From the NCBI GenBank assembly GCA_049645705.1, contig JBARUK010000068.1:62001-126000 (forward strand): a DNA stretch of 64,000 nt, written 5' to 3'. Positions within the stretch are counted from its first letter, which is position 1. Every line of letters starts with the position of its first letter. Positions 53,153 through 61,641 of this stretch are shown piece after piece. A model generated the notes under the pieces. The model ran no database searches and was not told the DNA's origin. It was given only the letters and a program-made list of their open reading frames with translations. A program made the translations under genes and the position numbers. The stretch is from JBGNFV01 sp049645705. GTDB taxonomy: Bacteria; Bacteroidota; Bacteroidia; Cytophagales; Cyclobacteriaceae.

Positions 53153-53884
53153 GTGAAGGACCTCTTTTCAGGCCATGCGGAAGACTACGCTCGCTACCGT
53201 CCCGGCTACCCGGATGAACTCTTTGACTTTATATTTACTAAATGTAAAGGTTACCGGCGTGCATGGGACTGTGGTACGGGAAACGGGCAGGCGGCCATAC
53301 GGATTGCCGGACGATTTACCCAGACGGAGGCCACGGACATAAGTAATCCGCAACTGGAAAGCGCACTGGCTGCTGAGGGGCTGAACTATACCGTATGCTC
53401 TGCGGAACAAACCCCGTTTGACGATGGCTGCTTCGACCTGGTAACGGTGGCGCAGGCACTGCACTGGTTTGATTTCGACAGGTTTTTCCCGGAAGTAGCC
53501 AGGGTATGCAGGCCCGATGGGCTGTATGCCTGCTGGGGCTATGAACTGCTGAACGTGGATGAAGATACGGACGCGATCATTAGAGACTTTTACAAACGAC
53601 TGGATCCGTACTGGCAGCCGGAAAGGAAGTATATAGAAAATTCGTACAGTACGATACCATTTCCGTGGAAGATGCAGAAGCAATCCTTTACCCAAACGGA
53701 AAGCTGGACTCGGGAAGGGCTGTGCCGATATATAGAGACCTGGTCTGCTGTAAAAAAGGCCCGGCAGGAGGGTGGCCCTTCTGTAGATGAACTGCGTAAA
53801 GAACTAGGCCTGGTATGGCCCGATGACGAAGTCAGAATGGTCAGGTTTCCTATCTTCCTATGGTACGGCTACCCTAACGGCTAA
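53153..53884 (+). CDS. SAM-dependent class I methyltransferase
   Basis: 243 residues, GTG start at 53153. Motif I reads AWDCGTGNGQAA (about 36-47), with FDLVTVAQALHWFDFDRF as motif IV and post-motif. It matches UbiE/TrmN-like Methyltransf_11 proteins, among them those named trans-aconitate methyltransferase-like. The substrate is unknown. Confidence 0.9.
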   Translation: MKDLFSGHAEDYARYRPGYPDELFDFIFTKCKGYRRAWDCGTGNGQAAIRIAGRFTQTEATDISNPQLESALAAEGLNYTVCSAEQTPFDDGCFDLVTVAQALHWFDFDRFFPEVARVCRPDGLYACWGYELLNVDEDTDAIIRDFYKRLDPYWQPERKYIENSYSTIPFPWKMQKQSFTQTESWTREGLCRYIETWSAVKKARQEGGPSVDELRKELGLVWPDDEVRMVRFPIFLWYGYPNG

Positions 53885-53887
53885 GGA

Positions 53888-54673
53888 TCAGCTTAGCTTC
53901 TGCTTGTTAGGGCACAGGTAGGTGCTACGTCCTCCTACTTTAATATTGGACAGCGGCTCACCACACGTGGGGCATTTTGCCTTTTTATTGCGGTGATTAA
54001 CGAGGTAGTAGTCCGGAAACTCATTGTACCTGGCTTCCTTGTCTATAGCGAGCCTGAGTATCTCCTGCAGCTTTTGGTGTACGCTACGGGAGTCTTTTTC
54101 CGATAGTTCGTTGGCCGGTACTTCAGGGTGTATGCCGGTTTGGAAGAGCACATCGTCGGCGATCCAGTTACCCACACCGGCAGCAAAGGACTGGTCCATG
54201 AGCACATTTTTTACCGGGGCCTTACGGGCACTGAAGGTGCTTATAAAGTCATCTTTAGTAAGGTCCATGGCATCGGCACCCAGGTTCTTCTTCTCTCGCA
54301 CATTACTTACTGAGTCTGCCAGCCCGATACGGGCAAACTTCCGCTTGATGATAAATGACAGGTGAAACCCGTTTTGAAAAATGATAAGTACCTGGGTAAA
54401 TTCAGGTATATCTTCCCGATCCTTAAAGTATTTGAGATGGCCGGTCATGCCGAAGTGAACGACCAGAATCCTGCCGGACGACAGGTGGACGAAGAGGTAT
54501 TTGCCCAGCCGCTCTGTTTTCTCGAAGGATTCTCCGGTCAGTTCGGCTTTAAGCTCATCCGGGCTGGTAGTAAGCACGATAGGATCATCCGTTTCCACGT
54601 CCTTTATTTTCTGATGCAGGGCGGTGGCATCGAAGTATGTCTTGAAGGTTTCCACCTCGGGGAGCTCGGGCAT
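53888..54673 (-). CDS. Fpg/Nei family DNA glycosylase with altered zinc finger
   Basis: 261 residues. The catalytic N-terminus is MPELPEVE (Pro2 and Glu3, after Met removal). The helix-two-turn-helix segment and AAGVGNWIADDVLFQ are normal. The zinc finger has Cys234, Cys237 and Cys254, but the fourth position is Lys257 (CPNK instead of CPxC), so a normal four-Cys site cannot form. The family excises oxidised bases and cleaves abasic sites. Overlap with nothing; it converges on the methyltransferase gene. Confidence 0.9.
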   Translation of the reverse strand: MPELPEVETFKTYFDATALHQKIKDVETDDPIVLTTSPDELKAELTGESFEKTERLGKYLFVHLSSGRILVVHFGMTGHLKYFKDREDIPEFTQVLIIFQNGFHLSFIIKRKFARIGLADSVSNVREKKNLGADAMDLTKDDFISTFSARKAPVKNVLMDQSFAAGVGNWIADDVLFQTGIHPEVPANELSEKDSRSVHQKLQEILRLAIDKEARYNEFPDYYLVNHRNKKAKCPTCGEPLSNIKVGGRSTYLCPNKQKLS

Positions 54674-54736
54674 GGTCTTTATTTTGAAAAACCACGCCCT
54701 TCCGGTTATGTTGGGTTCCGATATGGCTAAAAGGCC

Positions 54737-55303
54737 TTATTCTTCGGCTTCTTCTAGAATTTCCTCTATCTCATCCATTTTTTTATCGGAATATCCGCCT
54801 TCAGTAGCATATACGATCTTGCCGTTGTCATCGAGCACAAAGAAATAGGGCTTGTCTTTTCTGCCCAGGTTCAGCGCATCCTTGTAACTCCTGATATTGC
54901 CTTTGTAGAAGAGTATATACTCGTGCAGGCGAGAGTCTATGTTGCTAACAGCTTTCTTCTTTGCTTTGCCTGCGGCTACCTTGTTCACACCGGTAAACAT
55001 GGGTACAAAGTATACATTTACGTCGTAGGTAAAGCTGGCAAACAGCCCGGCTTCATTAGCAGCACGCAAAAATTTGTCGTACACAGGTACGAGCCAGGAG
55101 TTCAGCTCTTTTTCGGATTTTTTAGAATACGCCAGCCCTATCAGGGTATATTTTCCTTTGGTATCTTCCGGAATAGACATACTGACATCTTCCAGCGTTT
55201 CTCCCTCAAGTACAGGAAAGTCATTACCTACCTGTGCATAAGCACCGCACAGTGACGTGACGACAAATGCAAAAAGAAAGAATAGTATCCGTATGTTTTT
55301 CAT
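54737..55303 (-). CDS. Secreted thioredoxin-fold protein without CxxC
   Basis: 188 residues from the ATG at 55303 (the longer frame lacks a signal). Signal peptide 1-25 (ending GAYAQ). The C-terminal half (KPYFFVLDDNGKIVYATEGGYSDKK) is the end of a thioredoxin-like fold, and the total pattern resembles TlpA/redoxin or ATP10-like proteins; no CxxC is present. Function unknown, likely periplasmic. Confidence 0.7.
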   Translation of the reverse strand: MKNIRILFFLFAFVVTSLCGAYAQVGNDFPVLEGETLEDVSMSIPEDTKGKYTLIGLAYSKKSEKELNSWLVPVYDKFLRAANEAGLFASFTYDVNVYFVPMFTGVNKVAAGKAKKKAVSNIDSRLHEYILFYKGNIRSYKDALNLGRKDKPYFFVLDDNGKIVYATEGGYSDKKMDEIEEILEEAEE

Positions 55304-55495
55304 ATTTTTGACTTTACTATCAGCTAATGAACGGTAAAAACACAAAATAATTTCTGTGTACCCTGGCGAAACCTTACAGGGGCAATTTAGAAACGCAAAA
55401 ATAGGACCAAATCCAGTCATGTTAACAAAATAGGTTCTTTTTGTATAACTATTTTAACACGATAAACACCGAATTCCCGGTTTAAATTTTACTTC

Positions 55496-55897
55496 ATGCG
55501 ATCGGTATTCATTACTCTTTTCATCATTATGGGTACGCTGGTGGTGGCGTTCAATCTGTTTCAGAAGTTCAGGCTGGAGAGGCCCGTAGGTAAAATACGT
55601 ATCACCACGGAGCAGGCTCTGGACCCCAGGGTAGTCACTGTAAAGGAAGGGGAAGATGTCATGTGGGTAAATGATTCGGATAGTGTAATGGTAGTAACAT
55701 CTATACCTGAAAAAAGCCAGCACGCTTACCTCCTCAATCAATCGACCAGCTCAGCTAGCTTCCATATAGGGCGTATAAAACCTGGTAAGAGTCGTAAAAT
55801 GACTTTTTATGAGAAAGGGCGATATCTGTATGTATGTGAGGCTTTGCCGGGCCGGGGAGTGACCACGGGTATAGTACAGGTAGAGGAAAGGGAATAA
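55496..55897 (+). CDS. Membrane-anchored cupredoxin-like protein
   Basis: 133 residues: a hydrophobic N-terminal helix (2-21), then a cupredoxin-like beta-sandwich (VVTVKEGEDVMWVNDSD ... GRYLYVCEALPG). A type 1 copper site needs two His, one Cys and usually Met. Only the Cys (in YVCEALPG) stands at the right place and the following His is missing, so copper binding is doubtful. Role unknown. Confidence 0.65.
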   Translation: MRSVFITLFIIMGTLVVAFNLFQKFRLERPVGKIRITTEQALDPRVVTVKEGEDVMWVNDSDSVMVVTSIPEKSQHAYLLNQSTSSASFHIGRIKPGKSRKMTFYEKGRYLYVCEALPGRGVTTGIVQVEERE

Positions 55898-55900
55898 AAA

Positions 55901-55940
55901 AATGGCCGCCTGTTCACAAAGAAGCGAACAAACGGCCATT
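55901..55940 (-). terminator. Terminator serving the small minus-strand peptide gene
   Basis: AATGGCCG ... TGTTC, loop, GAACA ... CGGCCATT. On the minus strand the stem is followed by a run of seven or more Ts; on the plus strand it is followed by ATATC, so it is oriented for the minus-strand gene at 55958-56083. Confidence 0.8.
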
Positions 55941-55957
55941 ATATCAAGCTTGGTTAT

Positions 55958-56083
55958 TTAGTCGTGCTTATCTCTCGGGCACCTTGGCGATTCCGGCTTC
56001 TGGCATGACTGCAATGCATTGGCATGACATACGGGACATTCTCTTGGTTCCTGAGCGTTATATAAAATATCTAAGCGTTTCAT
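55958..56083 (-). CDS. Small Cys-rich peptide (41 aa), unknown
   Basis: Short ORF translated by eye from the complement strand, ATG at 56083, TAA at 55960-55958. It starts MKRLDILYNAQEPRE and has four cysteines: Cys16-x-x-Cys19-His20, Cys27 and Cys35. The strongest support is a terminator with a T run on the same strand 18 bases after the stop, which no other minus-strand gene there would use. The leader does not show the K-L-N-[IL]/V-x-S-F pattern of the lanthipeptide precursors nearby, so it is not one of them on sequence. It could be a peptide precursor of another type or a small zinc protein. No family recognised. Confidence 0.5.
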   Translation of the reverse strand: MKRLDILYNAQEPRECPVCHANALQSCQKPESPRCPRDKHD

Positions 56084-56590
56084 AGTATATATCAGTTTAA
56101 AAAATTCTATTCAAATTACATCTATATAACCCCGGAAAAAGACTATTTGTTTGGTGCTTTATTTTACTTACAATCATTATAAATAATTGCATATATGCGA
56201 AAAAAACGACACAAACTACAGAACACCCTTCTACCGCACTCCTTATCAGGTATTACAGTTTGTCAAGATAGTACAATAAGCGCTTACAATTATCACCGTA
56301 AATAGCATACCTGCCGGTAGTGTTCTGCACCTGAAATCATACTCGATACCCCCCGGTTTTCAGGCGGGCGGGCGATAGCACTCGTATTGCCCAGCGTGCT
56401 ATACTATGGCAAAAGATATGGAAGAGGCTGTCAGCGCCATAGAAAAAGGCACCCTGATGATAGGGCACTACATCTGCTTTGTACTCTGCTGGTGGGCATA
56501 AATGACCGGATTATATTATCTTATCACTTAATCAGTCTCCGGTAAGGGTGGCTGATTTAGGTTATGTATTTACAACAATCAACTAATACT
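56084..56590. other. Intergenic region without a convincing gene
   Basis: About 500 bases, AT-rich at the left and GC-rich in the middle (56350-56400). The only open frame is 31 codons long (56406-56501) with no leader, ribosome-binding site or family match. It presumably holds the promoters of the small peptide gene (minus) and the third precursor (plus); I could not find full consensus boxes for either. Confidence 0.4.
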
Positions 56591-56836
56591 ATGAAAAACG
56601 AGAAATTAAACCTTAAAGAGATTAGTGTAAAAAGCTTCAATACATCACTGGAGCCAAAGAACGCATCTGCCATATTAGGCGGATTTGATGACAGTGATTG
56701 CCGTACAGCCTGCCGGGTAGACTGCCAGTCAGCCGCTGAGTCTGGCTGTAATAGCTGCGGAGGCACCGGAGGTGGTGGTGGCACAGGCTATAATTGCGGT
56801 ACCATGGAGCGTATCACCTGCCTGGTAGCTTGCTAA
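56591..56836 (+). CDS. Lanthipeptide precursor with Cys-rich core (81 aa)
   Basis: The ATG at 56591 is chosen because the conserved leader begins there; an in-frame ATG 27 bases earlier adds an unrelated stretch. The leader starts MKNEKLNLKEISVKSFNTSL and ends in Gly30-Gly31. The 50-residue core carries eight cysteines (37, 41, 45, 53, 56, 69, 77, 81), nine Ser or Thr, and a poly-Gly hinge at 57-66. The leader matches the other two precursors position by position; the core is far longer and more Cys-rich. A strong terminator follows. Modification enzymes are absent from the window; the number of rings cannot be told. Alternatively disulfides could form instead. Confidence 0.78.
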   Translation: MKNEKLNLKEISVKSFNTSLEPKNASAILGGFDDSDCRTACRVDCQSAAESGCNSCGGTGGGGGTGYNCGTMERITCLVAC

Positions 56837-56850
56837 ACGTACCGTATTAT

Positions 56851-56886
56851 AAAGAAAACGGCCGCTAACACGGCCGTTTTCTTTAT
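56851..56886. terminator. Bidirectional Rho-independent terminator
   Basis: AAAGAAAACGGCCG, loop CTAACA, CGGCCGTTTTCTTT then ATTTTTT. It ends both the third precursor gene and the convergent esterase gene. Confidence 0.9.
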
Positions 56887-58337
56887 TTTTTCAGCATTCT
56901 GAATGTATGGCTGTAGTTACCTGATACCACAGTCAGCAGGTATACACCTTCCGGCACGTGTGCCTCTACCCTGATGGTCCACTGCGCACTGCTAACAGAT
57001 TGTATGCTGCTGGTGACAGCATAGGTCCTGCCTGCCATGTCGGTACAGGATATTGCCGGCTTGTTGACTCCGTCCAGCAGGCTGCTCTCTATCTCAAGAA
57101 TGATCTCATCTTCAAATGGGTTGGGGTAGGTAATGACCCCGGTTTCTTCCAGGTTTTCCAGACCATTTACCACTCCTTCTACTTTTATAGTAATTTCGTC
57201 GCTACCCTCATCATTTTGGTCATCTATAGCTATCAGGCGAAAAAGATAAGTTCCCGGGCGGAAGTTCTTAACGGTAACCTCAGGGCTATTGTAGTTTTCC
57301 AGAATGGGTCCGGCTGGCCCGCTTACCTGTTTCCATAAGTAAGAAACCACGGTGCCATCGGGATCAGTAGCGGTACCGTTTAGTATAATAGGATCAAGGG
57401 GCAGATTAAGCTCGAGGTCGTCGCCTGCATTTACTTCAGGCGGAAAGTTACTAACTACCACCTCCCCGTTCTCAAATTCATACCTAAGCAACCACTTATA
57501 CAGGTTAGTCAGTGACTGGGCAGAATTCTGCGGATTGAAACTGATAGTATCGGTGGCGTCATGGTCTATGGGCACACCATCGGAGTCCAGGTCCAGGGTT
57601 ATGAACTCAGGATCGAAGGCTGTCTGGCAGTTTCTGATTTTATCGATAAGGGTGACGGCGGAACTGTATGTAACGGTGGCTGTATTATCATGCTTGGAAT
57701 GATAGTGAAGCAGCGGAATATCTGCAGAGGCGATCTGGCAGGCGCCATCTTCTTTAAAGGAGCCACCCACTATGGCCGCAGCTGCCAGGGACGGAGCCTG
57801 GTCTCTGATAGCTTCATCGGCCAGAAACTCATACACACCACGTCCGCCCATGCTATAGCCTGCCAGGTATATCCTTGAGGGATCTACACGATAGGTACTA
57901 ATGGCATGCTGCAGAAAGGCGCCTATATCCTGGCTGTTCCAGTTGGAATCATTATTGCTTTTCTGGGGTGATAGTACCAGCAGTGATTGCTGCTTATTGG
58001 CCACGGTAAAGGTCATGCTGTGGCCCTGATCAATGATACGTGTAATACCGGTTTCCAGCATTACGTCGAGGGCTGAAGACGTACCGTTTCCACTGCCGCT
58101 ATTACCGTGCAGGTATACGAGCACCGGGTAGGAGCCGGAGGTATTGCTGTAGTTCTGTGGAAGAAACTCCCAGTAACCGTTTATCTCTCCGGTGGTATAG
58201 CTGTCACTAGTGACCTTGATATGCTGCTGCCCATAGCTTATGCCAGGGCACACCAGGCTACAGATGATCACTACCACTATAAACCCGACCAGGTCAATAC
58301 CGCCGGGAAAACGTAAGAGGGTAAAAAGTGCTTTCAT
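56883..58337 (-). CDS. Secreted esterase with PKD and type IX sorting domains
   Basis: 484 residues. Signal peptide 1-36. Alpha/beta hydrolase domain (about 40-290) with the nucleophile Ser162 in GYSMG (160-164) and an oxyanion HG at 77-78, like PHB-depolymerase/feruloyl-esterase-type proteins. A PKD-like domain follows (about 300-390; NAGDD and TATDPDGTVVSYLWKQVSGP). The C-terminal about 80 residues (ITYPNPFEDEIILEI ... GVYLLTVVSGNYSHTFRMLKK) are a type A sorting domain of the type IX secretion system. So it is likely exported to the surface. Substrate unknown (an ester or acetylated polymer). Confidence 0.88.
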   Translation of the reverse strand: MKALFTLLRFPGGIDLVGFIVVVIICSLVCPGISYGQQHIKVTSDSYTTGEINGYWEFLPQNYSNTSGSYPVLVYLHGNSGSGNGTSSALDVMLETGITRIIDQGHSMTFTVANKQQSLLVLSPQKSNNDSNWNSQDIGAFLQHAISTYRVDPSRIYLAGYSMGGRGVYEFLADEAIRDQAPSLAAAAIVGGSFKEDGACQIASADIPLLHYHSKHDNTATVTYSSAVTLIDKIRNCQTAFDPEFITLDLDSDGVPIDHDATDTISFNPQNSAQSLTNLYKWLLRYEFENGEVVVSNFPPEVNAGDDLELNLPLDPIILNGTATDPDGTVVSYLWKQVSGPAGPILENYNSPEVTVKNFRPGTYLFRLIAIDDQNDEGSDEITIKVEGVVNGLENLEETGVITYPNPFEDEIILEIESSLLDGVNKPAISCTDMAGRTYAVTSSIQSVSSAQWTIRVEAHVPEGVYLLTVVSGNYSHTFRMLKK

Positions 58338-58383
58338 AGAATAAATGGCAGAAATTCGGGGGTTTATGCCGTCCCGGCTGGCT

Positions 58384-58755
58384 CTAGCTGGCTGCCAGGC
58401 TATATACCCTGGTCAGGGCTTTAGTGCCACCATGTGTTGTTACCCATAACGAGTAAATGCCGAGGATTGTACCTAAAGGAAAGTTTAAAAGATTAAGTAC
58501 GCTGAGAATAATAATCATGTGCCGGGCCCAATTCTTATACCGGAGTAAGCCAATACCGGCTATGATGCCAGGTAAACCGAGCACTAAAAAATAGGCACTT
58601 ATGAATATACCGGTCATCAGCGAAAAGCCTTCATCGAGTTCCTCCATGGGGCCAAAGTCAGCGGAAACGCCGGTGATGAAATAGGCGGCTGCTATTGTAA
58701 AAGCAACACTCAGGAGTATGTAAAGGATTCCGACTATTTTTATATGATTCTTCAT
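58384..58755 (-). CDS. Small polytopic membrane protein
   Basis: 123 residues with four hydrophobic segments (about 7-28, 46-68, 75-90 and 95-110). The tail contains HMIIILSVLNLLNFPLGT and YSLWVTTH, a pattern I have seen in small DUF2127/YqhR-like proteins, but no firm family can be given. It is separated from the esterase by 46 bases on the same strand. Confidence 0.6.
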   Translation of the reverse strand: MKNHIKIVGILYILLSVAFTIAAAYFITGVSADFGPMEELDEGFSLMTGIFISAYFLVLGLPGIIAGIGLLRYKNWARHMIIILSVLNLLNFPLGTILGIYSLWVTTHGGTKALTRVYSLAAS

Positions 58756-58903
58756 AATGGCAGCATGTTTGAAAAGTATACCCTTGGCTAACTAAAAAGT
58801 AAGGGGATTATCCTTCGTAAAAAGGACCTTTTTTAGGCTTAATTGTTATTTGATATTCAAATATCAGACTATCAACCACTTGTAGGCTATAAAAATTACA
58901 AGG

Positions 58904-59455
58904 TCAGTTGGCTTCATGAAACGCGGAAAATTCATTTTCCCGCAGAACACCATCACCGTCTATGTCATAAATCCGGAACAGCAGCCTGCTGAACTCGGCT
59001 CTGCTTAGCTGGGCATCACGGTTCTTGTCCCATTTTTCAAAATACTGTATGCTATCCGAAAATGCCGTAAACTCATTTCTGCGCATGATGCTGTCTTGAT
59101 TGGTATCCCAGTATTCAAACTTTCCCCGCCTCCTGTAATCGTCAGCAGTCATGTAAAAACTGGATGCAGCCGACCACTCGTTTGGTTTAATGACACCATC
59201 ATTATCCGCATCCCATAACCCGTAGCTGTTACGTGTAAATTCTTTGCGACTGATCCGTTCATTAGAATCAGTATCCCATACGTTCATCAAACCCGATTCG
59301 GTATAAGTAGTACTAAACTCACTGTTGTTAATTACATAATCTCCGTCCGAGTCCCAGGAGTTGTATGCCTGATAATTTTTTTCATCATCATCACAAGCGA
59401 CCAATAAGTTAAGAGCTCCAAAGAAAAGTAATGGTACGACTACCCATCTTTTCAT
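58904..59455 (-). CDS. Lipoprotein with six EF-hand loops
   Basis: 183 residues: lipobox LLVAC21, then six EF-hand-like loops of twelve residues starting with Asp and ending with Glu: 35-46, 61-72, 82-93, 117-128, 143-154 and 164-175. Loops 1, 3 and 6 have the full D-x-[DN]-x-[DN]-G pattern (DSDGD, DADNDG, DIDGDG); the other three lack the Gly. The aromatic residue before each loop (W/F/Y) and F/W after it are regular. Calcium binding is likely for at least three. It is transcribed alone. Confidence 0.8.
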   Translation of the reverse strand: MKRWVVVPLLFFGALNLLVACDDDEKNYQAYNSWDSDGDYVINNSEFSTTYTESGLMNVWDTDSNERISRKEFTRNSYGLWDADNDGVIKPNEWSAASSFYMTADDYRRRGKFEYWDTNQDSIMRRNEFTAFSDSIQYFEKWDKNRDAQLSRAEFSRLLFRIYDIDGDGVLRENEFSAFHEAN

Positions 59456-59791
59456 TTCCTGTGTATTTACGTTTCAGTTAATAATTATTTACTCAAGTGG
59501 TTTGACCAACAAATTATTTTTAAAGCGATCGTGCTCCGATGATCTTTGTGATTTTTTCAGGAAGTAACCTGTGCTTTTAGGGCCATAGCATACCCTTAAA
59601 AGGTATATGGGCGTCTGATGTTCCGTATGTAGAGACATGAACGCTATACGAACCAGGAACTTAGAAAGGCAGCCAGCAACTAAAAAATACTATCCTGAAA
59701 AAATACCTCATCGGCAGGATAAAACGATCAAATAGCTGTATAGATATTTATCCTCCCCACTAAAACCTGATAGGCAGTAAATTGTTGACAA
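59456..59791. other. Intergenic region, no gene found
   Basis: 336 bases between the EF-hand lipoprotein and the next minus-strand gene. I see no ORF with support, no terminator and no full promoter consensus; it presumably contains the promoter of the lipoprotein gene. Confidence 0.4.
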
Positions 59792-60229
59792 TTAATCAGA
59801 CTTAACTTCCCGTCCATACTGGTCTTTCTTTGTAAACATTCTGAATGCTATAAAAGCAAACAGGGGTATCCATATGAGATCATTTGCAATCAGGTGAAAG
59901 AAAAACTTTTTGTTAACTGTCTGCTCCATCACATGCAGGTAGAACCATACACCTCCCAGTAGCTTGGACAGTATACCGAGGGTAATAAGTATTCTGAACT
60001 TCTTCGGGTATAATGCGGTGAGGAAGTAAAAAACGGAGAATATGAATATGCCTATCGCCTGCCAGGAGATGATGAGTGGTGCGTCTTCGCTACGCTGTGT
60101 AACCCAGCGGTAGAATGAGTCGGGAAACCAATAGATAAATATGGCCCAGAAAAGATTATAGAAGGAGGCCAGAAGTAGAAACCCCCTCATCCAATAGGGC
60201 ACAAACGGTTGGGGGGATGCTTCTTCCAT
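59792..60229 (-). CDS. Polytopic membrane protein of unknown function
   Basis: 145 residues with four hydrophobic helices (about 15-34, 52-72, 78-98 and 112-130) and charged ends. No known motif. It lies 5 bases downstream of the DUF72 gene, so the two are probably co-transcribed. Confidence 0.6.
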   Translation of the reverse strand: MEEASPQPFVPYWMRGFLLLASFYNLFWAIFIYWFPDSFYRWVTQRSEDAPLIISWQAIGIFIFSVFYFLTALYPKKFRILITLGILSKLLGGVWFYLHVMEQTVNKKFFFHLIANDLIWIPLFAFIAFRMFTKKDQYGREVKSD

Positions 60230-60234
60230 GTAGC

Positions 60235-61140
60235 TTAAGAAAACAGGTTAGTTTGCTGATTTTCATACCATGCCGGTACAGGTATACTGGCGTGGCAGTG
60301 CTTATTCAGTTCATTTATCAGATATACGGCCAGGTCAGCGTTGAGGTACTGCTCGGGCTCGTGCACAAAAATATACACTTCTTTTAACCCGGAACTGATC
60401 CAACCGGCTATTCTTTGCACCCACGCATCTGCCCGCGAGTAGTCGGTAGGGTGCAGGTTGTGCCCGTTGAACCTGAGAAAGAGTACCGGGGTGGTCAGCC
60501 GCTGGTGCAGCACATCGCGCCGCCCGGCTACATCACTTATTACTACGGGTATCTGCCTCTCTTCCAGGTAAGAGAATGTATCGTCCATAAGGTATGGGTC
60601 GGCAAACCAATCCGGGTGGCGAAACTCAATAGTTGTTCTGAAGTCTGCTGGCAGAAACTCAAGTAGCTCTACCAGCCCCTCTACTCTGTCGGGGCCAAAG
60701 TAGGGCGGCAACTGCAGGAAGGATACCCCCAGCTTATCCCCCAGGCCCAGCACGGTATTCAGAAATCGGTCTATAGCTTCAGGATTGCCGGTCAGCTCTT
60801 TGCGGTGGCTGATGAACTGCGGAAATTTGGGACAGAACTTAAAGCCGTCCTGTACGCTGTCACGCCACCGGGCTATGGTGCTATCGGTAGGAATATTATA
60901 GTGGGTGGAGTTGGTTTCTACAGTGAAAAACTGCCTGCCATAGGCCTCTAAGTACTTGCTGCCGGGGGTGCCGGGCGGAAACACTCTGCCTACGTAGCCC
61001 TTTACGGCCCATACGGAACAGCCTATGTAAAAAACCGGCGGGCAGTTATCCTGCTTAGAAAGCACCTCTTTGGTTGCAGGGTGTACGGGAGGCATCTGCC
61101 AGTCTACCTGGTCTAAATCGTCTAGTCGGCCGAACTGCAT
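60235..61140 (-). CDS. DUF72 family protein
   Basis: 301 residues, TIM-barrel-like. The family marks are present: FYIGCSVWAVKGYVGRVFPPGT, TVETNSTHYNIPTD, GVSFLQLPPYFGPD, FRTTIEFRHPDWF, LFLRFNGHN and FVHEPEQYLNADLAVYLINEL. The function of the family (YecE-like) is unknown. Length is slightly larger than the usual 250-280. Confidence 0.93.
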   Translation of the reverse strand: MQFGRLDDLDQVDWQMPPVHPATKEVLSKQDNCPPVFYIGCSVWAVKGYVGRVFPPGTPGSKYLEAYGRQFFTVETNSTHYNIPTDSTIARWRDSVQDGFKFCPKFPQFISHRKELTGNPEAIDRFLNTVLGLGDKLGVSFLQLPPYFGPDRVEGLVELLEFLPADFRTTIEFRHPDWFADPYLMDDTFSYLEERQIPVVISDVAGRRDVLHQRLTTPVLFLRFNGHNLHPTDYSRADAWVQRIAGWISSGLKEVYIFVHEPEQYLNADLAVYLINELNKHCHASIPVPAWYENQQTNLFS

Positions 61141-61200
61141 GTTTCATCAACTAAACAGACTATTTAAGGTTATAGGATATTCAGATCACAAGAATAAATT

Positions 61201-61641
61201 ATGGCAGTGAGCTTACGATTCGGGACTAAGGTCAACAGTAAATGGAAGGATGTGAGGGAGCGGTTTGACAGGGACCTGTTCGAGGCCCTGAACCCGCCAT
61301 TTCCACCGGTAGAGGTGGTACGCTTCGATGGCTGCCATAAGGGTGACGAGGTGAGTTTGGAGCTAAACTTCATCCTCTTTAAGCAAAAATGGACGAGCCT
61401 TATTACGGAACACGGCTATTCTGAAAATGGATTTTACTTTATAGATGAAGGTAAGAAGCTGCCCTTTTTTCTGAAACGGTGGAAACACCGCCACGGCCTC
61501 ATTGGCCTTACGAACGGTACGGAGATCATAGATGACATAAGCTATGCCACGGGCACCTGGCTTACGGATGTACTTCTGTACCCCATGCTGTACCTGCAGT
61601 TTGCTATCCGCAAACCTGTATACCGCAAGTACTTTGCCTAG
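61201..61641 (+). CDS. SRPBCC-like ligand-binding protein
   Basis: 146 residues. Sequence such as LFEALNPPFPPVEVVRFDGCHKGDEVSLEL and the C-terminal TGTWLTDVLLYPMLYLQFAIRKPVYRKYF resemble SRPBCC (START-like) proteins that bind hydrophobic ligands, but the similarity is weak. It ends 4 bases inside the rodA 3' end (convergent overlap). Confidence 0.6.
   Translation: MAVSLRFGTKVNSKWKDVRERFDRDLFEALNPPFPPVEVVRFDGCHKGDEVSLELNFILFKQKWTSLITEHGYSENGFYFIDEGKKLPFFLKRWKHRHGLIGLTNGTEIIDDISYATGTWLTDVLLYPMLYLQFAIRKPVYRKYFA

Noticed and set aside
56406..56501. 31-codon ORF ending in a hydrophobic Cys/Trp stretch
   Set aside because: No ribosome-binding site, no leader motif and no terminator; probably chance.
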